Below, one piece after another: positions 8,682-16,546 of a stretch of 33,917 nucleotides of DNA. The stretch's first letter is position 1; every line of letters begins with the position of its first letter. The stretch comes from an uncultured Prevotellaceae bacterium (GTDB lineage Bacteria; Bacteroidota; Bacteroidia; Bacteroidales; Bacteroidaceae), in assembly GCA_902801375.1 (NCBI GenBank), contig CADCIB010000029.1:1-33917 (forward strand). The letters are read 5' to 3'. Made by a program: the position numbers and the translations under genes. The notes beneath the pieces were generated by a model. The model saw nothing but the letters and a program-made list of their open reading frames with translations. It was not told the DNA's origin and did not search any database.

Positions 8682-10151
8682 TCATGTCTTTTTCTTGCGA
8701 AGGTAGGCCAAAGCCTCGCGGAAGGTCTCCACATGGAGCAGTTGCATGGCTGTGAGATAAAGGCTTGCGGCCACGATCACCTTGATTAAAAGGGAAAGAT
8801 AGAGGTTTCCGACAAACGACGCTGCCCACGCGGCGGCCAGTATGCAGGCGGCGGCGATGAACAGGAAGGGTAGGAGGTCGCGCAGGAAGAGCCAGAGCGA
8901 CAGCCGCGTCTGTTGCCAGATAAGTCCCCACCACACGAAGACCCACGCGATGTTCACGCCCACGAAAGCACAGACCATAGCCGTGATGCCCCATGAGCGG
9001 CATGCAATGACGGCAATGACCTGCACGATGCCGAAGGCGATGGTGTTTTTCAGACACACATCGCTGCGACCTTTGCTCACCAAGAGCTGGTACATGAGTT
9101 GTTGCAAGGGCAGGAAAGCCCCACCGATGCACACAATCTGCATCAGTTGGGCACTGCGCAGCCATTTCTCCGTGATGGCGATGGTGATGATTTCAGGTGC
9201 TGTCAGGGCCAATCCGAACATGCAAGGGAAACTGACAAAGGCGGCAAAACGCAGCATCTTACGGAACACACGCAGCAGTCGTTCGCGGTCATCCTCCACC
9301 TGTCGCATGACGGGTTGTGCTACACTGACAATCATTCCCTGAATGATGCTGTACCCCATGAGGTTCCATTTCGCGGCCTGGTTGTAGTAGCCCACCTCGC
9401 GCTCGTTGAAGAATCGGCCCAAGAGCACGGTCAGGATATTGTTGTTGAGAATGGTGATGAGATTCGAGGCCATGATCTTCAGACTGAAAGGAAGAAGGGA
9501 TTTCAGGGGGGAGAGAATATCTCGAGGAGCAAGGAGTGAGGAGCTCCTTGAAAACAACGTAGGCTTCCACCCGCTGACCATCCATCGGCCGGCTGCTACG
9601 CCTGCGATGTAGACTATGTTCTGTGTGGCCAAGCCCCAATAAGCCATTCCTTTCCAAGCCATGATGACGCCCACGGTGCCACTGACCACCAGACTCGACA
9701 TCATGATGATGGCGTTTTGCTTCACCTTCAGCTCACGCATGAGAATGGCGTTGTGGCAGATGCCAAGCGACGAAATGACAAAAGCGAGGAACGAATAGCG
9801 TGCCAGAGGGGTGAGCAACGGCTGGTGATAGAATGCGGCAATCAGCGGTGCGCATATAAATAAGATAAGGTATAGGGCAACGCTCACGGAGAGGCTGAAC
9901 CAGAAAACGGCGTTCACATCCTCGTGGCGCAGGTCTTTCTTGTTGATCAACGCGATGTTCAGTCCGCTCTCCTGCAGGGCAATGGCCACGAGGGAGAACA
10001 CCTGAAGCATGCCTACCATGCCGTAGTCGGCCGGTGTGAGCAAGCGGCCCAACATGATGCCAAAGGCGAGGTTGAGCAGTTGCATCACCCCGTTTGACAT
10101 GCCTCCCCAGAAGAGGCCGCGGGCTGTTTTGTCTTTCAGGTTTTCTTCCAT
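8682..10151 (-). CDS. Wzx-type polysaccharide flippase (MATE/MVF superfamily)
   Basis: 489 residues from the ATG at 10151 (an in-frame ATG nine codons upstream has no better ribosome site). The start KDKTARGLFWGGMSNGVMQLLNLAFGIMLGRLL and the LTPADYGMVGM motif are typical of Wzx/WzxC lipid-linked oligosaccharide flippases, with some 12-14 membrane segments. It would flip undecaprenyl-linked glycan units across the inner membrane. Its gene lies 51 bp after a glycosyltransferase and 58 bp before paaK, so a shared transcript is likely. Around 9513-9550 three CTCCTYR heptamers encode SSSLLAPRDI, which looks like an in-frame insertion just before the conserved LLPFSLKIMASN segment. Confidence 0.88.
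   Translation of the reverse strand: MEENLKDKTARGLFWGGMSNGVMQLLNLAFGIMLGRLLTPADYGMVGMLQVFSLVAIALQESGLNIALINKKDLRHEDVNAVFWFSLSVSVALYLILFICAPLIAAFYHQPLLTPLARYSFLAFVISSLGICHNAILMRELKVKQNAIIMMSSLVVSGTVGVIMAWKGMAYWGLATQNIVYIAGVAAGRWMVSGWKPTLFSRSSSLLAPRDILSPLKSLLPFSLKIMASNLITILNNNILTVLLGRFFNEREVGYYNQAAKWNLMGYSIIQGMIVSVAQPVMRQVEDDRERLLRVFRKMLRFAAFVSFPCMFGLALTAPEIITIAITEKWLRSAQLMQIVCIGGAFLPLQQLMYQLLVSKGRSDVCLKNTIAFGIVQVIAVIACRSWGITAMVCAFVGVNIAWVFVWWGLIWQQTRLSLWLFLRDLLPFLFIAAACILAAAWAASFVGNLYLSLLIKVIVAASLYLTAMQLLHVETFREALAYLRKKKT
9517..9550 (-). repeat. Heptamer tract inside the flippase gene
   Basis: Minus strand reads CTCCTCA, CTCCTTG, CTCCTCG in a row. CAAGGAG (9530-9536) and CTCCTTG (9544-9550) also form a short inverted repeat. 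The tract stays in frame. Confidence 0.55.
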
Positions 10152-10202
10152 TGCTTTTGAGGGTGGGGACAGCGGCATGCCGCTGCTTGCAGGACATGAT
10201 GG

Positions 10203-11228
10203 CTATTTGAAGTGGCGTCGGCCAGTGAGGATGCGCAGGCGGTTCTTGAGGGCCTTGCCGATGATGGAGAAATTGCCATAGCGCAGGTTGAGCAGCAGTT
10301 CTTCCAACGAGCGCGACACTTTTATCCACGGATGCTCCCAGGCATGAACACGGTAGAGCCGCTCTTTGAAGGCCACATGCTCGATGACGTGGCGTGGGTG
10401 GCGCAGGGGGAATTGCATCTCGTGGCGCTTCATGGTGAAGATGCGGCGGTAGGCACGTGGCGTGGTGTGGATGCTTCCTGTGAAGTGGGTAGAGTCGGCA
10501 GTGAGCCCCATGTTGTTAATCTGATTCTTGGTAGGCATGATGGCCAATGCAGAATTGAGAATCATGCTCGACCAGAAGATGGTCTCATAGTATTCTTTCC
10601 CCGATGCCCGATGGTCGTGGAGCATCTGCAGGAACTTGCGGTTGTAGCGGCGCTGCTTCATGACGGCCTGCAACTGCTGCATGGTCTGTTCATCGTCGAG
10701 AAACGAATACTGCCCGTCCCACTGGTTGATGACCCTTCGCCAGGAGGCCCATCCCCAGATGTTGCAGGTCTGCGTGAAGAAATAGTCGGCATCGACATCC
10801 TTCGTCTCCTCATCGATGTTGAAACCGCTGACCATCCAGATGCGGTCATCGTGCTCGTAGCGGTCGAGCATTTCTTTGCAGAAAGGGAAGAACGACTGCG
10901 TGGGCACATCGTCGTCTTCCAGCACGATGCACTTGTCCACGATGCTGAAAGCCCATTTCTGCGAGAGATATTCCGAAGGGTCGCAGCCGTAGTTCTGCTC
11001 CTGATATCTGCGATGCACCTGACATTGCCAGTCGATTTCGTCATCGCCGACCACAGCCCGACAAGCCTCAATGCCCGGCAGATCGCGGTCGCCACGCGGG
11101 CCGTCCTGGTAGAGGAAGAGCTTCGCGGGCCGAGCCTTCCGCACCTCATCGAACACCTCTTTCAGGTGGTCGGGGCGGTTGAAGAACAGAATCAGCACCG
11201 CCACATCGGTCTTTGCTGGATACTTCAT
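10203..11228 (-). CDS. GT-A fold glycosyltransferase (family 2-like)
   Basis: 341 residues from the ATG at 11228; an upstream in-frame start adds 19 unlikely residues and lies beyond the promoter box. The N-terminus VAVLILFFNRPDHLKEVF is a nucleotide-sugar-binding Rossmann-like strand, and IVLEDDDVPT (102-110) carries the DXD-type metal-binding acids. WGWASWRR and QINNMGLTADSTH segments are typical of a Bacteroidota family often annotated as glycosyltransferase or hemolytic protein HlpA-like. No membrane segment is seen, so it should work on the cytoplasmic face. It is first in a probable operon with the Wzx flippase, so it probably helps build a surface glycan; donor and acceptor are unknown. 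Confidence 0.8.
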   Translation of the reverse strand: MKYPAKTDVAVLILFFNRPDHLKEVFDEVRKARPAKLFLYQDGPRGDRDLPGIEACRAVVGDDEIDWQCQVHRRYQEQNYGCDPSEYLSQKWAFSIVDKCIVLEDDDVPTQSFFPFCKEMLDRYEHDDRIWMVSGFNIDEETKDVDADYFFTQTCNIWGWASWRRVINQWDGQYSFLDDEQTMQQLQAVMKQRRYNRKFLQMLHDHRASGKEYYETIFWSSMILNSALAIMPTKNQINNMGLTADSTHFTGSIHTTPRAYRRIFTMKRHEMQFPLRHPRHVIEHVAFKERLYRVHAWEHPWIKVSRSLEELLLNLRYGNFSIIGKALKNRLRILTGRRHFK

Positions 11229-11246
11229 ATCATTGATTTTTCCGTG

Positions 11247-11254
11247 CAAAAGTA
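11247..11254 (-). promoter_or_regulatory. Candidate -7 promoter for the glycosyltransferase operon
   Basis: TACTTTTG on the minus strand fits TAnnTTTG and lies 19 bp before the chosen start at 11228, giving a very short leader. This supports the internal ATG over the upstream one. Confidence 0.55.
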
Positions 11255-11297
11255 ATGATTTTTGTGCAATTATCATACATGACAACTAAAAAATGAT

Positions 11298-11305
11298 TAC
11301 CTTTG
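11298..11305 (+). promoter_or_regulatory. Candidate -7 promoter for the membrane protein gene
   Basis: TACCTTTG followed by C, about 31 bp before the ATG at 11337. It is divergent from the glycosyltransferase promoter. No TTTG at the usual 19-21 bp spacing was found. Confidence 0.6.
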
Positions 11306-11336
11306 CAGCGTTTTTTCAGATTATAGGCGACAACGG

Positions 11337-12725
11337 ATGGGAAAAAAGATTGAATTGTTTAAGACGTCTTGGTCGAAGGCGGTGGCTGCAACACGCAAGC
11401 TCTTCACGATTCAGAAGGAGGAGCGTTGGCTCGCTTGTTGTGGTCTGCTCTATTGTCTGACCCTTCAGGTGCTGATGTTCATAAAGTACGGAGAGCGCTT
11501 TATGGCTCGTGGCGCGTTCTGGGAGCATATCGTGAAAGACTTCAATATCTCGGGCTTCGACCCCTACGTAGACCTCATCCTCTCGCAGTGGCGGGTGATG
11601 TATGCCTTGTTCCGCCATCCCCTGATATCGGTCTTTCTCTATCCTTTCACCAAATTCAACGAAATGCTTATGGCCTTCGGGCTGCCCAACTGTGCCTTTT
11701 TCATCACGGCCACGGTCTACACTATCTTGGGCGTATATAGCATGTTGTGGCTCTTCCGCACACTGCGCCACGTAGTAGGATTGGCTTGGGGCGGCGCTAC
11801 GTTGCTCACCGCATGGTTTTTCAGTTTCGCCTCCATCATGCTGGCCGTCTTCGTGCCCGACCATTTCGCCATATCGCTCTGTGTGCTGATCTTGACTACC
11901 TATCTCAGCGGCATGTGTATGCTGCGCGGCAGAATGATCAAATGGTGGCAGCTGGCGCTGATGTTCACCTTTTCTGCAGGCGTGACATTGACCAACAGCG
12001 TGAAAATTATACTATCGGCCTTGTTCGTGAACCGTCGGGCGGCACTTCGTCCACGTTTCTGGCTATTGGCTTTCGTCTTGCCAGCCACACTGATGTTCGG
12101 CACATATAAATACATCTATGATGAGATTTACATGCCAGAGAGACAGGCGATAGAGGCCAATGAGATCGTGCGGGCGCAGAAAGACAAGAAGTTTGCCAAT
12201 CAACGGAAACGCGCCAAGAAGCGCGAGGCCGAGCGGCGCAAGCACCAGATAGCAGAAGGAGATTATTTCCAATGGACCGACAAGGACTTGTCGCGCACAC
12301 GCTCCATCACGGAGAATATCTTCGGTGAGAGCGTCCAGCTGCACCAGGATCACCTGCTGAAGGACGTGAACCGCGGCCGCCCGGTGTTTGTCAGCTACGA
12401 CTATTGGGCGCAGTACATCGTGGTAGCATTGGTCATATTGCTGTTCCTGGCTGGTGTCGTGGCCGGCATTCGCGAACCGCTGATGTGGATGCTCTTGTCG
12501 TGGTTTGTTTTCGACATGACCATCCATCTGGGCTTGGGCTTCGGACTGACAGAGGTGAGCATCATGGGTGCCCACTGGATGTTCATCATCCCCATCGGGA
12601 CGGCCTACCTGTTGCGCAGAATGTCAGGGCACTGGAAGGTGGCTCTGCAAACGTTGATAGGCTTGCTTGCCCTATACCTTATTATATATAATGGGAGTCT
12701 CCTTGTCAAGTATATGACACTCTGA
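11337..12725 (+). CDS. Polytopic inner-membrane protein, possibly DUF6080 / GT-C-like
   Basis: 462 residues with about ten hydrophobic segments: a first one near residue 35, a cluster at about 110-250, and a last group at 360-460. A periplasm-like acidic HxxDP feature (SGFDPYVDLILSQW, residues 73-86) follows the first membrane segment, reminiscent of the first loop of GT-C glycosyltransferases. A charged soluble stretch (about 265-340) is rich in Lys, Arg and Glu. I recognise it only as a Bacteroidota membrane family (DUF6080 is my best guess). Its neighbours all concern surface glycans, so a role in adding or transporting a glycan part is possible but unproven. Confidence 0.7.
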   Translation: MGKKIELFKTSWSKAVAATRKLFTIQKEERWLACCGLLYCLTLQVLMFIKYGERFMARGAFWEHIVKDFNISGFDPYVDLILSQWRVMYALFRHPLISVFLYPFTKFNEMLMAFGLPNCAFFITATVYTILGVYSMLWLFRTLRHVVGLAWGGATLLTAWFFSFASIMLAVFVPDHFAISLCVLILTTYLSGMCMLRGRMIKWWQLALMFTFSAGVTLTNSVKIILSALFVNRRAALRPRFWLLAFVLPATLMFGTYKYIYDEIYMPERQAIEANEIVRAQKDKKFANQRKRAKKREAERRKHQIAEGDYFQWTDKDLSRTRSITENIFGESVQLHQDHLLKDVNRGRPVFVSYDYWAQYIVVALVILLFLAGVVAGIREPLMWMLLSWFVFDMTIHLGLGFGLTEVSIMGAHWMFIIPIGTAYLLRRMSGHWKVALQTLIGLLALYLIIYNGSLLVKYMTL

Positions 12726-12763
12726 GGAAAAACACACGACAAGAATCACCCTTTTGTGAAACG

Positions 12764-12789
12764 TAGAGTTCACTCATCGAAGAACTCTA
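12764..12789. terminator. Possible weak terminator hairpin
   Basis: TAGAGTTC (12764-12771) pairs perfectly with GAACTCTA (12782-12789) across a 10-base loop. It overlaps the stop end of the LicD-like gene and lies between two convergent genes. It lacks a clear T-run, so termination is uncertain. Confidence 0.3.
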
Positions 12790-13597
12790 ACCGCTGCACG
12801 TGGCCCGTGAGGTGGTCGAGGTCGGGCAGCTGCATGTAGTCGCCAAACTGTGTGGTGAGCATCCGATGGTAGTTGCCGGGCACGGAGAGTTGCAGACCCT
12901 CGAACTCATGGGTGGTCAGGGGGAAGATGTCGCGCTCGTCATAGATGATGTGGAACGGTATGCCGTAGTCATAGGTAAGCGTTTTGCCGCAGGTCAAACG
13001 GCTGATGAACCGCAGGAGGGGGAACGTCAGGTGCTTGTTCGTCCAGGTGATGACCCGTATCTTTCGCATGGCCAAGGGCAGGTTGCGGCTGGTGCGGAAT
13101 ATTTTGAAGCAATGGGCCTGCAAGGGTTCGGCCAGCAGATGCGTCCACAGGCGCTGATGGCAGAAAGGAAACAAGTCGATGAAGATGCCCCGCTCGCGGA
13201 AAACGCTGTCGTAGTTGCCTTCGTCTAAGAACGAATGGCGGTCGCGGAGCTTTCCGAAGAAGTAGAAATAGTTCTTGTCCGTGTCGTTGGTTTGCAGGGC
13301 CACGTCGTCGGGAAGCTCCTGCGGTAGCACCTTCATCAGGCGCAGGTAGTCGCGACGCAGGAAACCCACGTCGAGGTCGTCGTCCCAGGGAATGAACCCG
13401 TTATGTCGGATGGCGCCTAAAAGCGTACCGCCATAGAGGAAATAGGGAATGTCATGACGGCGGCATACCTTGTCGAGCAAGTCCATCAATTCCAACATTC
13501 GCAATTGTTGGCGGCGTAGGGCCGAGCCATCGGGATTGAATCGGCGGCGCAGTTCTTCCTGAACAGACGGGGAGAGCGGTTGTTTGTTTTCTTCCAT
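12770..13597 (-). CDS. LicD-family phosphotransferase
   Basis: 275 residues. The signature YFLYGGTLLGAIRHNGFIPW (52-71) followed by DDDLDVGF (72-79) is the nucleotidyltransferase-like active site of LicD/fukutin-type enzymes; the acids bind metal. Such enzymes transfer phosphocholine or similar phospho-alcohols from a CDP carrier to sugars of surface glycans. The divergent neighbour is a TagD-like cytidylyltransferase that could make the CDP donor. Whether the group is choline, ethanolamine, glycerol or ribitol cannot be told from the sequence. No signal peptide is seen, so it should act in the cytoplasm. Confidence 0.85.
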   Translation of the reverse strand: MEENKQPLSPSVQEELRRRFNPDGSALRRQQLRMLELMDLLDKVCRRHDIPYFLYGGTLLGAIRHNGFIPWDDDLDVGFLRRDYLRLMKVLPQELPDDVALQTNDTDKNYFYFFGKLRDRHSFLDEGNYDSVFRERGIFIDLFPFCHQRLWTHLLAEPLQAHCFKIFRTSRNLPLAMRKIRVITWTNKHLTFPLLRFISRLTCGKTLTYDYGIPFHIIYDERDIFPLTTHEFEGLQLSVPGNYHRMLTTQFGDYMQLPDLDHLTGHVQRLEFFDE

Positions 13598-13620
13598 ACA
13601 TTCAAAAGCTATCGTGCCTG

Positions 13621-13628
13621 CAAAGTTA
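13621..13628 (-). promoter_or_regulatory. Candidate -7 promoter for the LicD-like gene
   Basis: TAACTTTG on the minus strand, 23 bp before the ATG at 13597. Confidence 0.55.
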
Positions 13629-13735
13629 GTGCTTTCCTGCCAAAAACGGGAAACACCACGTGCTTTTCAAAGCAAATTGTCATGAATTTCACAATAATTA
13701 TGAATGATGAATGAAGATTTGTGAATTATATTACC

Positions 13736-13743
13736 TACCTTTG
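13736..13743 (+). promoter_or_regulatory. Candidate -7 promoter for the cytidylyltransferase gene
   Basis: TACCTTTG followed by C, 26 bp before the ATG at 13770. A TTTG at 13718-13721 is closer than usual (14 bp), so the -33 element is uncertain. Confidence 0.6.
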
Positions 13744-13769
13744 CACGGACAAATAACAATCAAGCGACT

Positions 13770-14204
13770 ATGACAATAGGATACACCACCGGGGTCTACG
13801 ACCTCTTCCACATCGGACACCTGAATCTGCTGAAGAATGCCAAGGGCATGTGCGACAAGCTCATCGTCGGCGTGACGGTCGACGAACTGGTGTCGTATAA
13901 GGGTAAGCAGGCCATGATTCCCTTCGAAGACCGCATTGAGATTGTGCGCAGCATCAAATATGTCGACGCCGCCGTGCCACAGTACGACATGGACAAGTTG
14001 GCCGCCTGCAAGAAACTCGGTGCCAAGTTTCTTTTCGTGGGCGACGACTGGTATGGTACTGAGAAATGGCAGGCCTACGAGAAGGAATTTGCCGAGGCAG
14101 GCATTCAGATAGTCTATTTCCCCTATACCAAGGGTATCTCTTCCACGCAGATCACTAAGGCGCTCAATGCCGTGCGCGGACATAATTTAGAAGACGTAAA
14201 ATAA
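13770..14204 (+). CDS. TagD-like cytidylyltransferase
   Basis: 144 residues, close to the 130-odd of TagD. It has the nucleotidyltransferase motif HIGH (14-17), the TagD-type GDDWYGTEKW (91-100) and the C-terminal KGISSTQI (121-128), equivalent to RTxGISTT. It should join CTP to a phospho-alcohol, giving a CDP-alcohol and pyrophosphate; glycerol 3-phosphate is the classical substrate, but ethanolamine or choline phosphate cannot be excluded. It lies divergent from a LicD-like transferase and 8 bp before an asparagine synthase-like gene, with which it is surely co-transcribed. Confidence 0.88.
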   Translation: MTIGYTTGVYDLFHIGHLNLLKNAKGMCDKLIVGVTVDELVSYKGKQAMIPFEDRIEIVRSIKYVDAAVPQYDMDKLAACKKLGAKFLFVGDDWYGTEKWQAYEKEFAEAGIQIVYFPYTKGISSTQITKALNAVRGHNLEDVK

Positions 14205-14212
14205 GCAGCAAT

Positions 14213-15259
14213 ATGATTGACAAGGATTTTTGTTTGAGTTCCTACATCGCTTTCCGCTACATTTGGCGCGATGATATGGATTTCATGCCTGGCATGCACC
14301 ATCGCCTGTTTGAGAGTGTGCCCGCCAAAGAACGCATCGGAGTGAAAGCCTCTGCAGACATCGACCGCGAGATACAGCGACAGTTCGACGACCTGTATCG
14401 CCAATACAACAGTATCGGCATTTTGCTCTCAGGTGGCATGGACAGTGCCTGCCTGGCTTCCTACCTGAAACCTGGCAGCCACGCCTATACCTTCACGGCG
14501 CCCGACACGCAGGTGTTCAATGAAGACGAAGAGCGGGCAGCCGCCTATTGCAAGAAGCTTGGGCTGCAGCACCACTTCGTGAAAATCACCTTCGACGACT
14601 ACAAGCAATACACCCCAACGGTGATGGCCACGAAATGCGCCCCTGTCCACTCCATCGAACCACAGATTTATAAAGCCGCCTTGATGGCACGTGAGGATGG
14701 GGTGGAGCTAATGATCGTAGGCGAGAGTGCCGACCTCATCTTCGGAGGCATGGACAAGCTGATTTCGCGCGAGTGGCTCTTCGACGATTTTGTCAAGCGC
14801 TATACCTTCCTCGACCCGCAGTTGGTGCTCAGCAACCCCGTGGACATGAGTCCGCTCTACGAGCGCTATCGCCAAGGAGAGCACATCGACTACATGACGT
14901 TCATGGACGATGTGTTTGCTATCGAGAGCTCCAGTTCGTACCTGAATGCTTTCGGTACGGCAGAGATGCCTTACTACGATCCGTATGCCCGTCTGGTCAT
15001 GAGCGAGCCGCTCGACATGAACCGCGTGCGTAATGGCGAACCGAAATACCTCGTTCGCGGGCTATATGCCATGAAATATCCTGAGCGCGAGATACCGTTC
15101 AAAATACCCATGCCGCGCCCCGTCGATGCCATCTTCAAGGACTGGCAGGGGCCTGTGCGCGAAGAGTTCCGCAAGGACATTCCCATGGACACACTGACGG
15201 GCAACCAGAAGTGGCAGCTATGGTGCGCAGAACAGTTCCTTGATACATATTTCGCTTAG
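14213..15259 (+). CDS. Asparagine synthase-like ATP-pyrophosphatase lacking the glutaminase domain
   Basis: 348 residues. The PP-loop SGGMDS (73-78) binds ATP, and VELMIVGESADLIFGGMDKL is the second conserved region of AsnB C-terminal domains. Full AsnB has an N-terminal Cys glutaminase domain of some 200 residues; here only about 65 residues precede the PP-loop, and the start MIDKDFCLSS has no Cys at position 2. It probably adenylates a carboxylate and couples it to ammonia or another amine. The 8-bp spacing from the cytidylyltransferase suggests both serve one small-molecule decoration pathway. The substrate is unknown. A strong hairpin follows the gene. Confidence 0.8.
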   Translation: MIDKDFCLSSYIAFRYIWRDDMDFMPGMHHRLFESVPAKERIGVKASADIDREIQRQFDDLYRQYNSIGILLSGGMDSACLASYLKPGSHAYTFTAPDTQVFNEDEERAAAYCKKLGLQHHFVKITFDDYKQYTPTVMATKCAPVHSIEPQIYKAALMAREDGVELMIVGESADLIFGGMDKLISREWLFDDFVKRYTFLDPQLVLSNPVDMSPLYERYRQGEHIDYMTFMDDVFAIESSSSYLNAFGTAEMPYYDPYARLVMSEPLDMNRVRNGEPKYLVRGLYAMKYPEREIPFKIPMPRPVDAIFKDWQGPVREEFRKDIPMDTLTGNQKWQLWCAEQFLDTYFA

Positions 15260-15309
15260 ATATACCCATAAAAATATCTTTAGGAAGTTAAATAATTATA
15301 AATAATTAA

Positions 15310-15346
15310 GTGTTCGCGCGTCAACTTGTCGCGCGAACACAAAAAT
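15310..15346 (+). terminator. Strong GC-rich terminator hairpin
   Basis: GTGTTCGCGCG (15310-15320) pairs perfectly with CGCGCGAACAC (15330-15340) over a 9-base loop. It lies after the asparagine synthase-like gene and just before the ribosomal operon promoter, insulating the two. An A-run rather than a T-run follows, so termination relies on the stem. Confidence 0.65.
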
Positions 15347-15351
15347 ATAAG

Positions 15352-15359
15352 TACCTTTG
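15352..15359 (+). promoter_or_regulatory. Candidate -7 promoter of the rplM operon
   Basis: TACCTTTG followed by C. Transcription would start near 15366 and leave a leader of about 140 nt before rplM. Confidence 0.7.
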
Positions 15360-15365
15360 CAGTCC

Positions 15366-15506
15366 GATTATTGAGGGGGTACGCTTAGAGCCCCCGTGAG
15401 CACCGTGTAAATAGCTGTGGCTCTGGCCGGTCATGGCGGTTTGTGAATCGCTGCTCAAACAAGGGAATTTAAATATTGTTTTTTAGTAGTAACCATTAAA
15501 ATTAAA
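15366..15506 (+). promoter_or_regulatory. Structured 5' leader of rplM, candidate L13 autoregulatory leader
   Basis: The leader holds several self-complementary pieces: GGGGGT (about 15375) with the CCCCC run near 15392, GAGC (about 15398) with GCTC (about 15420), and GTTTG (about 15440) with CAAAC (about 15457). An L13 ribosomal-protein leader has been described in Bacteroidia, so autoregulation of rplM-rpsI by L13 is plausible; I matched position and folding, not the published consensus. Confidence 0.5.
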
Positions 15507-15968
15507 ATGAACACTTTAAGTTACAAGACGATTTCCGTAAACAAGGAAACTGCACAGAAGGAGTGGGTGGTCGTCGACGCTACCGATCAGGTGGTGGGCC
15601 GTCTGGCTTCGAAAGTGGCTAAGCTCATCCGCGGAAAGTACAAGCCCACATTCACCCCGCATGTTGACTGTGGCGACAACGTAATCATCATCAATGCCAA
15701 GAAGGCTTACTTCACAGGCAAGAAAGAGACCGAAAAGCTCTACACACGCTATACCGGTTATCCCGGTGGACAGCGCTTCAACACGCCTGCTCAGCTGCGT
15801 CAGCACCCCTATGGTATGGAGCGCATCCTGCGTCACGCCGTGAAGGGTATGCTGCCGAAGGGTCCCCTCGGACGCAGACTGCTCAAGAACCTCTTTATTT
15901 ATGACGGCACAGAGCATCCGCATGAAGCTCAGAAGCCCAAGGCAATCGATATTAACCAGTATAAATAA
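15507..15968 (+). CDS. rplM: 50S ribosomal protein L13
   Basis: 153 residues, normal for Bacteroidota. The core WVVVDATDQVVGRLASKVAK near the N-terminus and the later GMLPKGPLGRRLLKNL are diagnostic. L13 binds 23S rRNA early in 50S assembly. It starts the operon and is followed 9 bp later by rpsI, the near-universal pair. The start is the ATG after an A-rich leader. Confidence 0.98.
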   Translation: MNTLSYKTISVNKETAQKEWVVVDATDQVVGRLASKVAKLIRGKYKPTFTPHVDCGDNVIIINAKKAYFTGKKETEKLYTRYTGYPGGQRFNTPAQLRQHPYGMERILRHAVKGMLPKGPLGRRLLKNLFIYDGTEHPHEAQKPKAIDINQYK

Positions 15969-15977
15969 GAATAAGGT

Positions 15978-16364
15978 ATGGAAATGATTAATGCAATTGG
16001 TCGCCGCAAGAGTGCCGTAGCACGCGTTTACGTCACAGAAGGTACAGGCAAGATTACCATCAACAAGAAAGACCTTACGGAATATTTCCCCTCAGCTATC
16101 CTGCAGTATGTGGTGAAGCAGCCGCTGGAGTTGCTCGAAGCTACAGGAAAGTACGACATCAAGGCTAACCTCGACGGCGGTGGTTACACCGGACAGAGCC
16201 AGGCCCTGCGTCTGGGCATCGCCCGCGCACTGGTGAAGATCAATGCCGAGGACAAGAAGAACCTCAAGAACCACGGATTCCTGACACGCGACAGCCGCGA
16301 GGTGGAGCGCAAGAAGCCGGGTCAGCCGAAGGCACGTCGTCGCTTCCAGTTCAGTAAGCGTTAA
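15978..16364 (+). CDS. rpsI: 30S ribosomal protein S9
   Basis: 128 residues. It begins MEMINAIGRRKSAVARVY and ends in the conserved basic tail RRFQFSKR, which reaches the P-site tRNA in the small subunit. LGIARALVKI in the middle is also typical. It is translated from the same transcript as rplM. Confidence 0.98.
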   Translation: MEMINAIGRRKSAVARVYVTEGTGKITINKKDLTEYFPSAILQYVVKQPLELLEATGKYDIKANLDGGGYTGQSQALRLGIARALVKINAEDKKNLKNHGFLTRDSREVERKKPGQPKARRRFQFSKR

Positions 16365-16437
16365 TGACACTGGACATCGTTTAGTATCTAAACTCATGAG
16401 ACTTGGGAAACGGGTTGGCAGGCAGGTGAAGATTTCA

Positions 16438-16472
16438 CTCACTTCTCACCTCTCATTTCTCACCCCTCATTC
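16438..16472 (+). repeat. Five heptamer repeats CTCAYYY between rpsI and rpsB
   Basis: Five consecutive units: CTCACTT, CTCACCT, CTCATTT, CTCACCC, CTCATTC. They lie in the 182-bp gap before rpsB and match the heptamers found in the coding part of pnuT. No promoter box or terminator was recognised in this gap. Confidence 0.8.
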
Positions 16473-16546
16473 CCAATTACCCATGGGCTGATTCTAACAA
16501 GAATTCAAAAAGAAAGTAAACAACAATTTAAAAAGCATTTAACAAA

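Noticed and set aside
10212-11255. Plus-strand open frame of 347 codons
   Set aside because: Antisense to the glycosyltransferase with its catalytic motifs; shadow frame with no recognisable fold.
12726-12769. Possible small gene between the convergent membrane protein and LicD-like genes
   Set aside because: Only 44 bp with no start of use; holds at most part of a weak hairpin.
16438-16472. Repeat array considered as a CRISPR
   Set aside because: Units are 7 bp and contiguous, with no spacers and no cas genes nearby.
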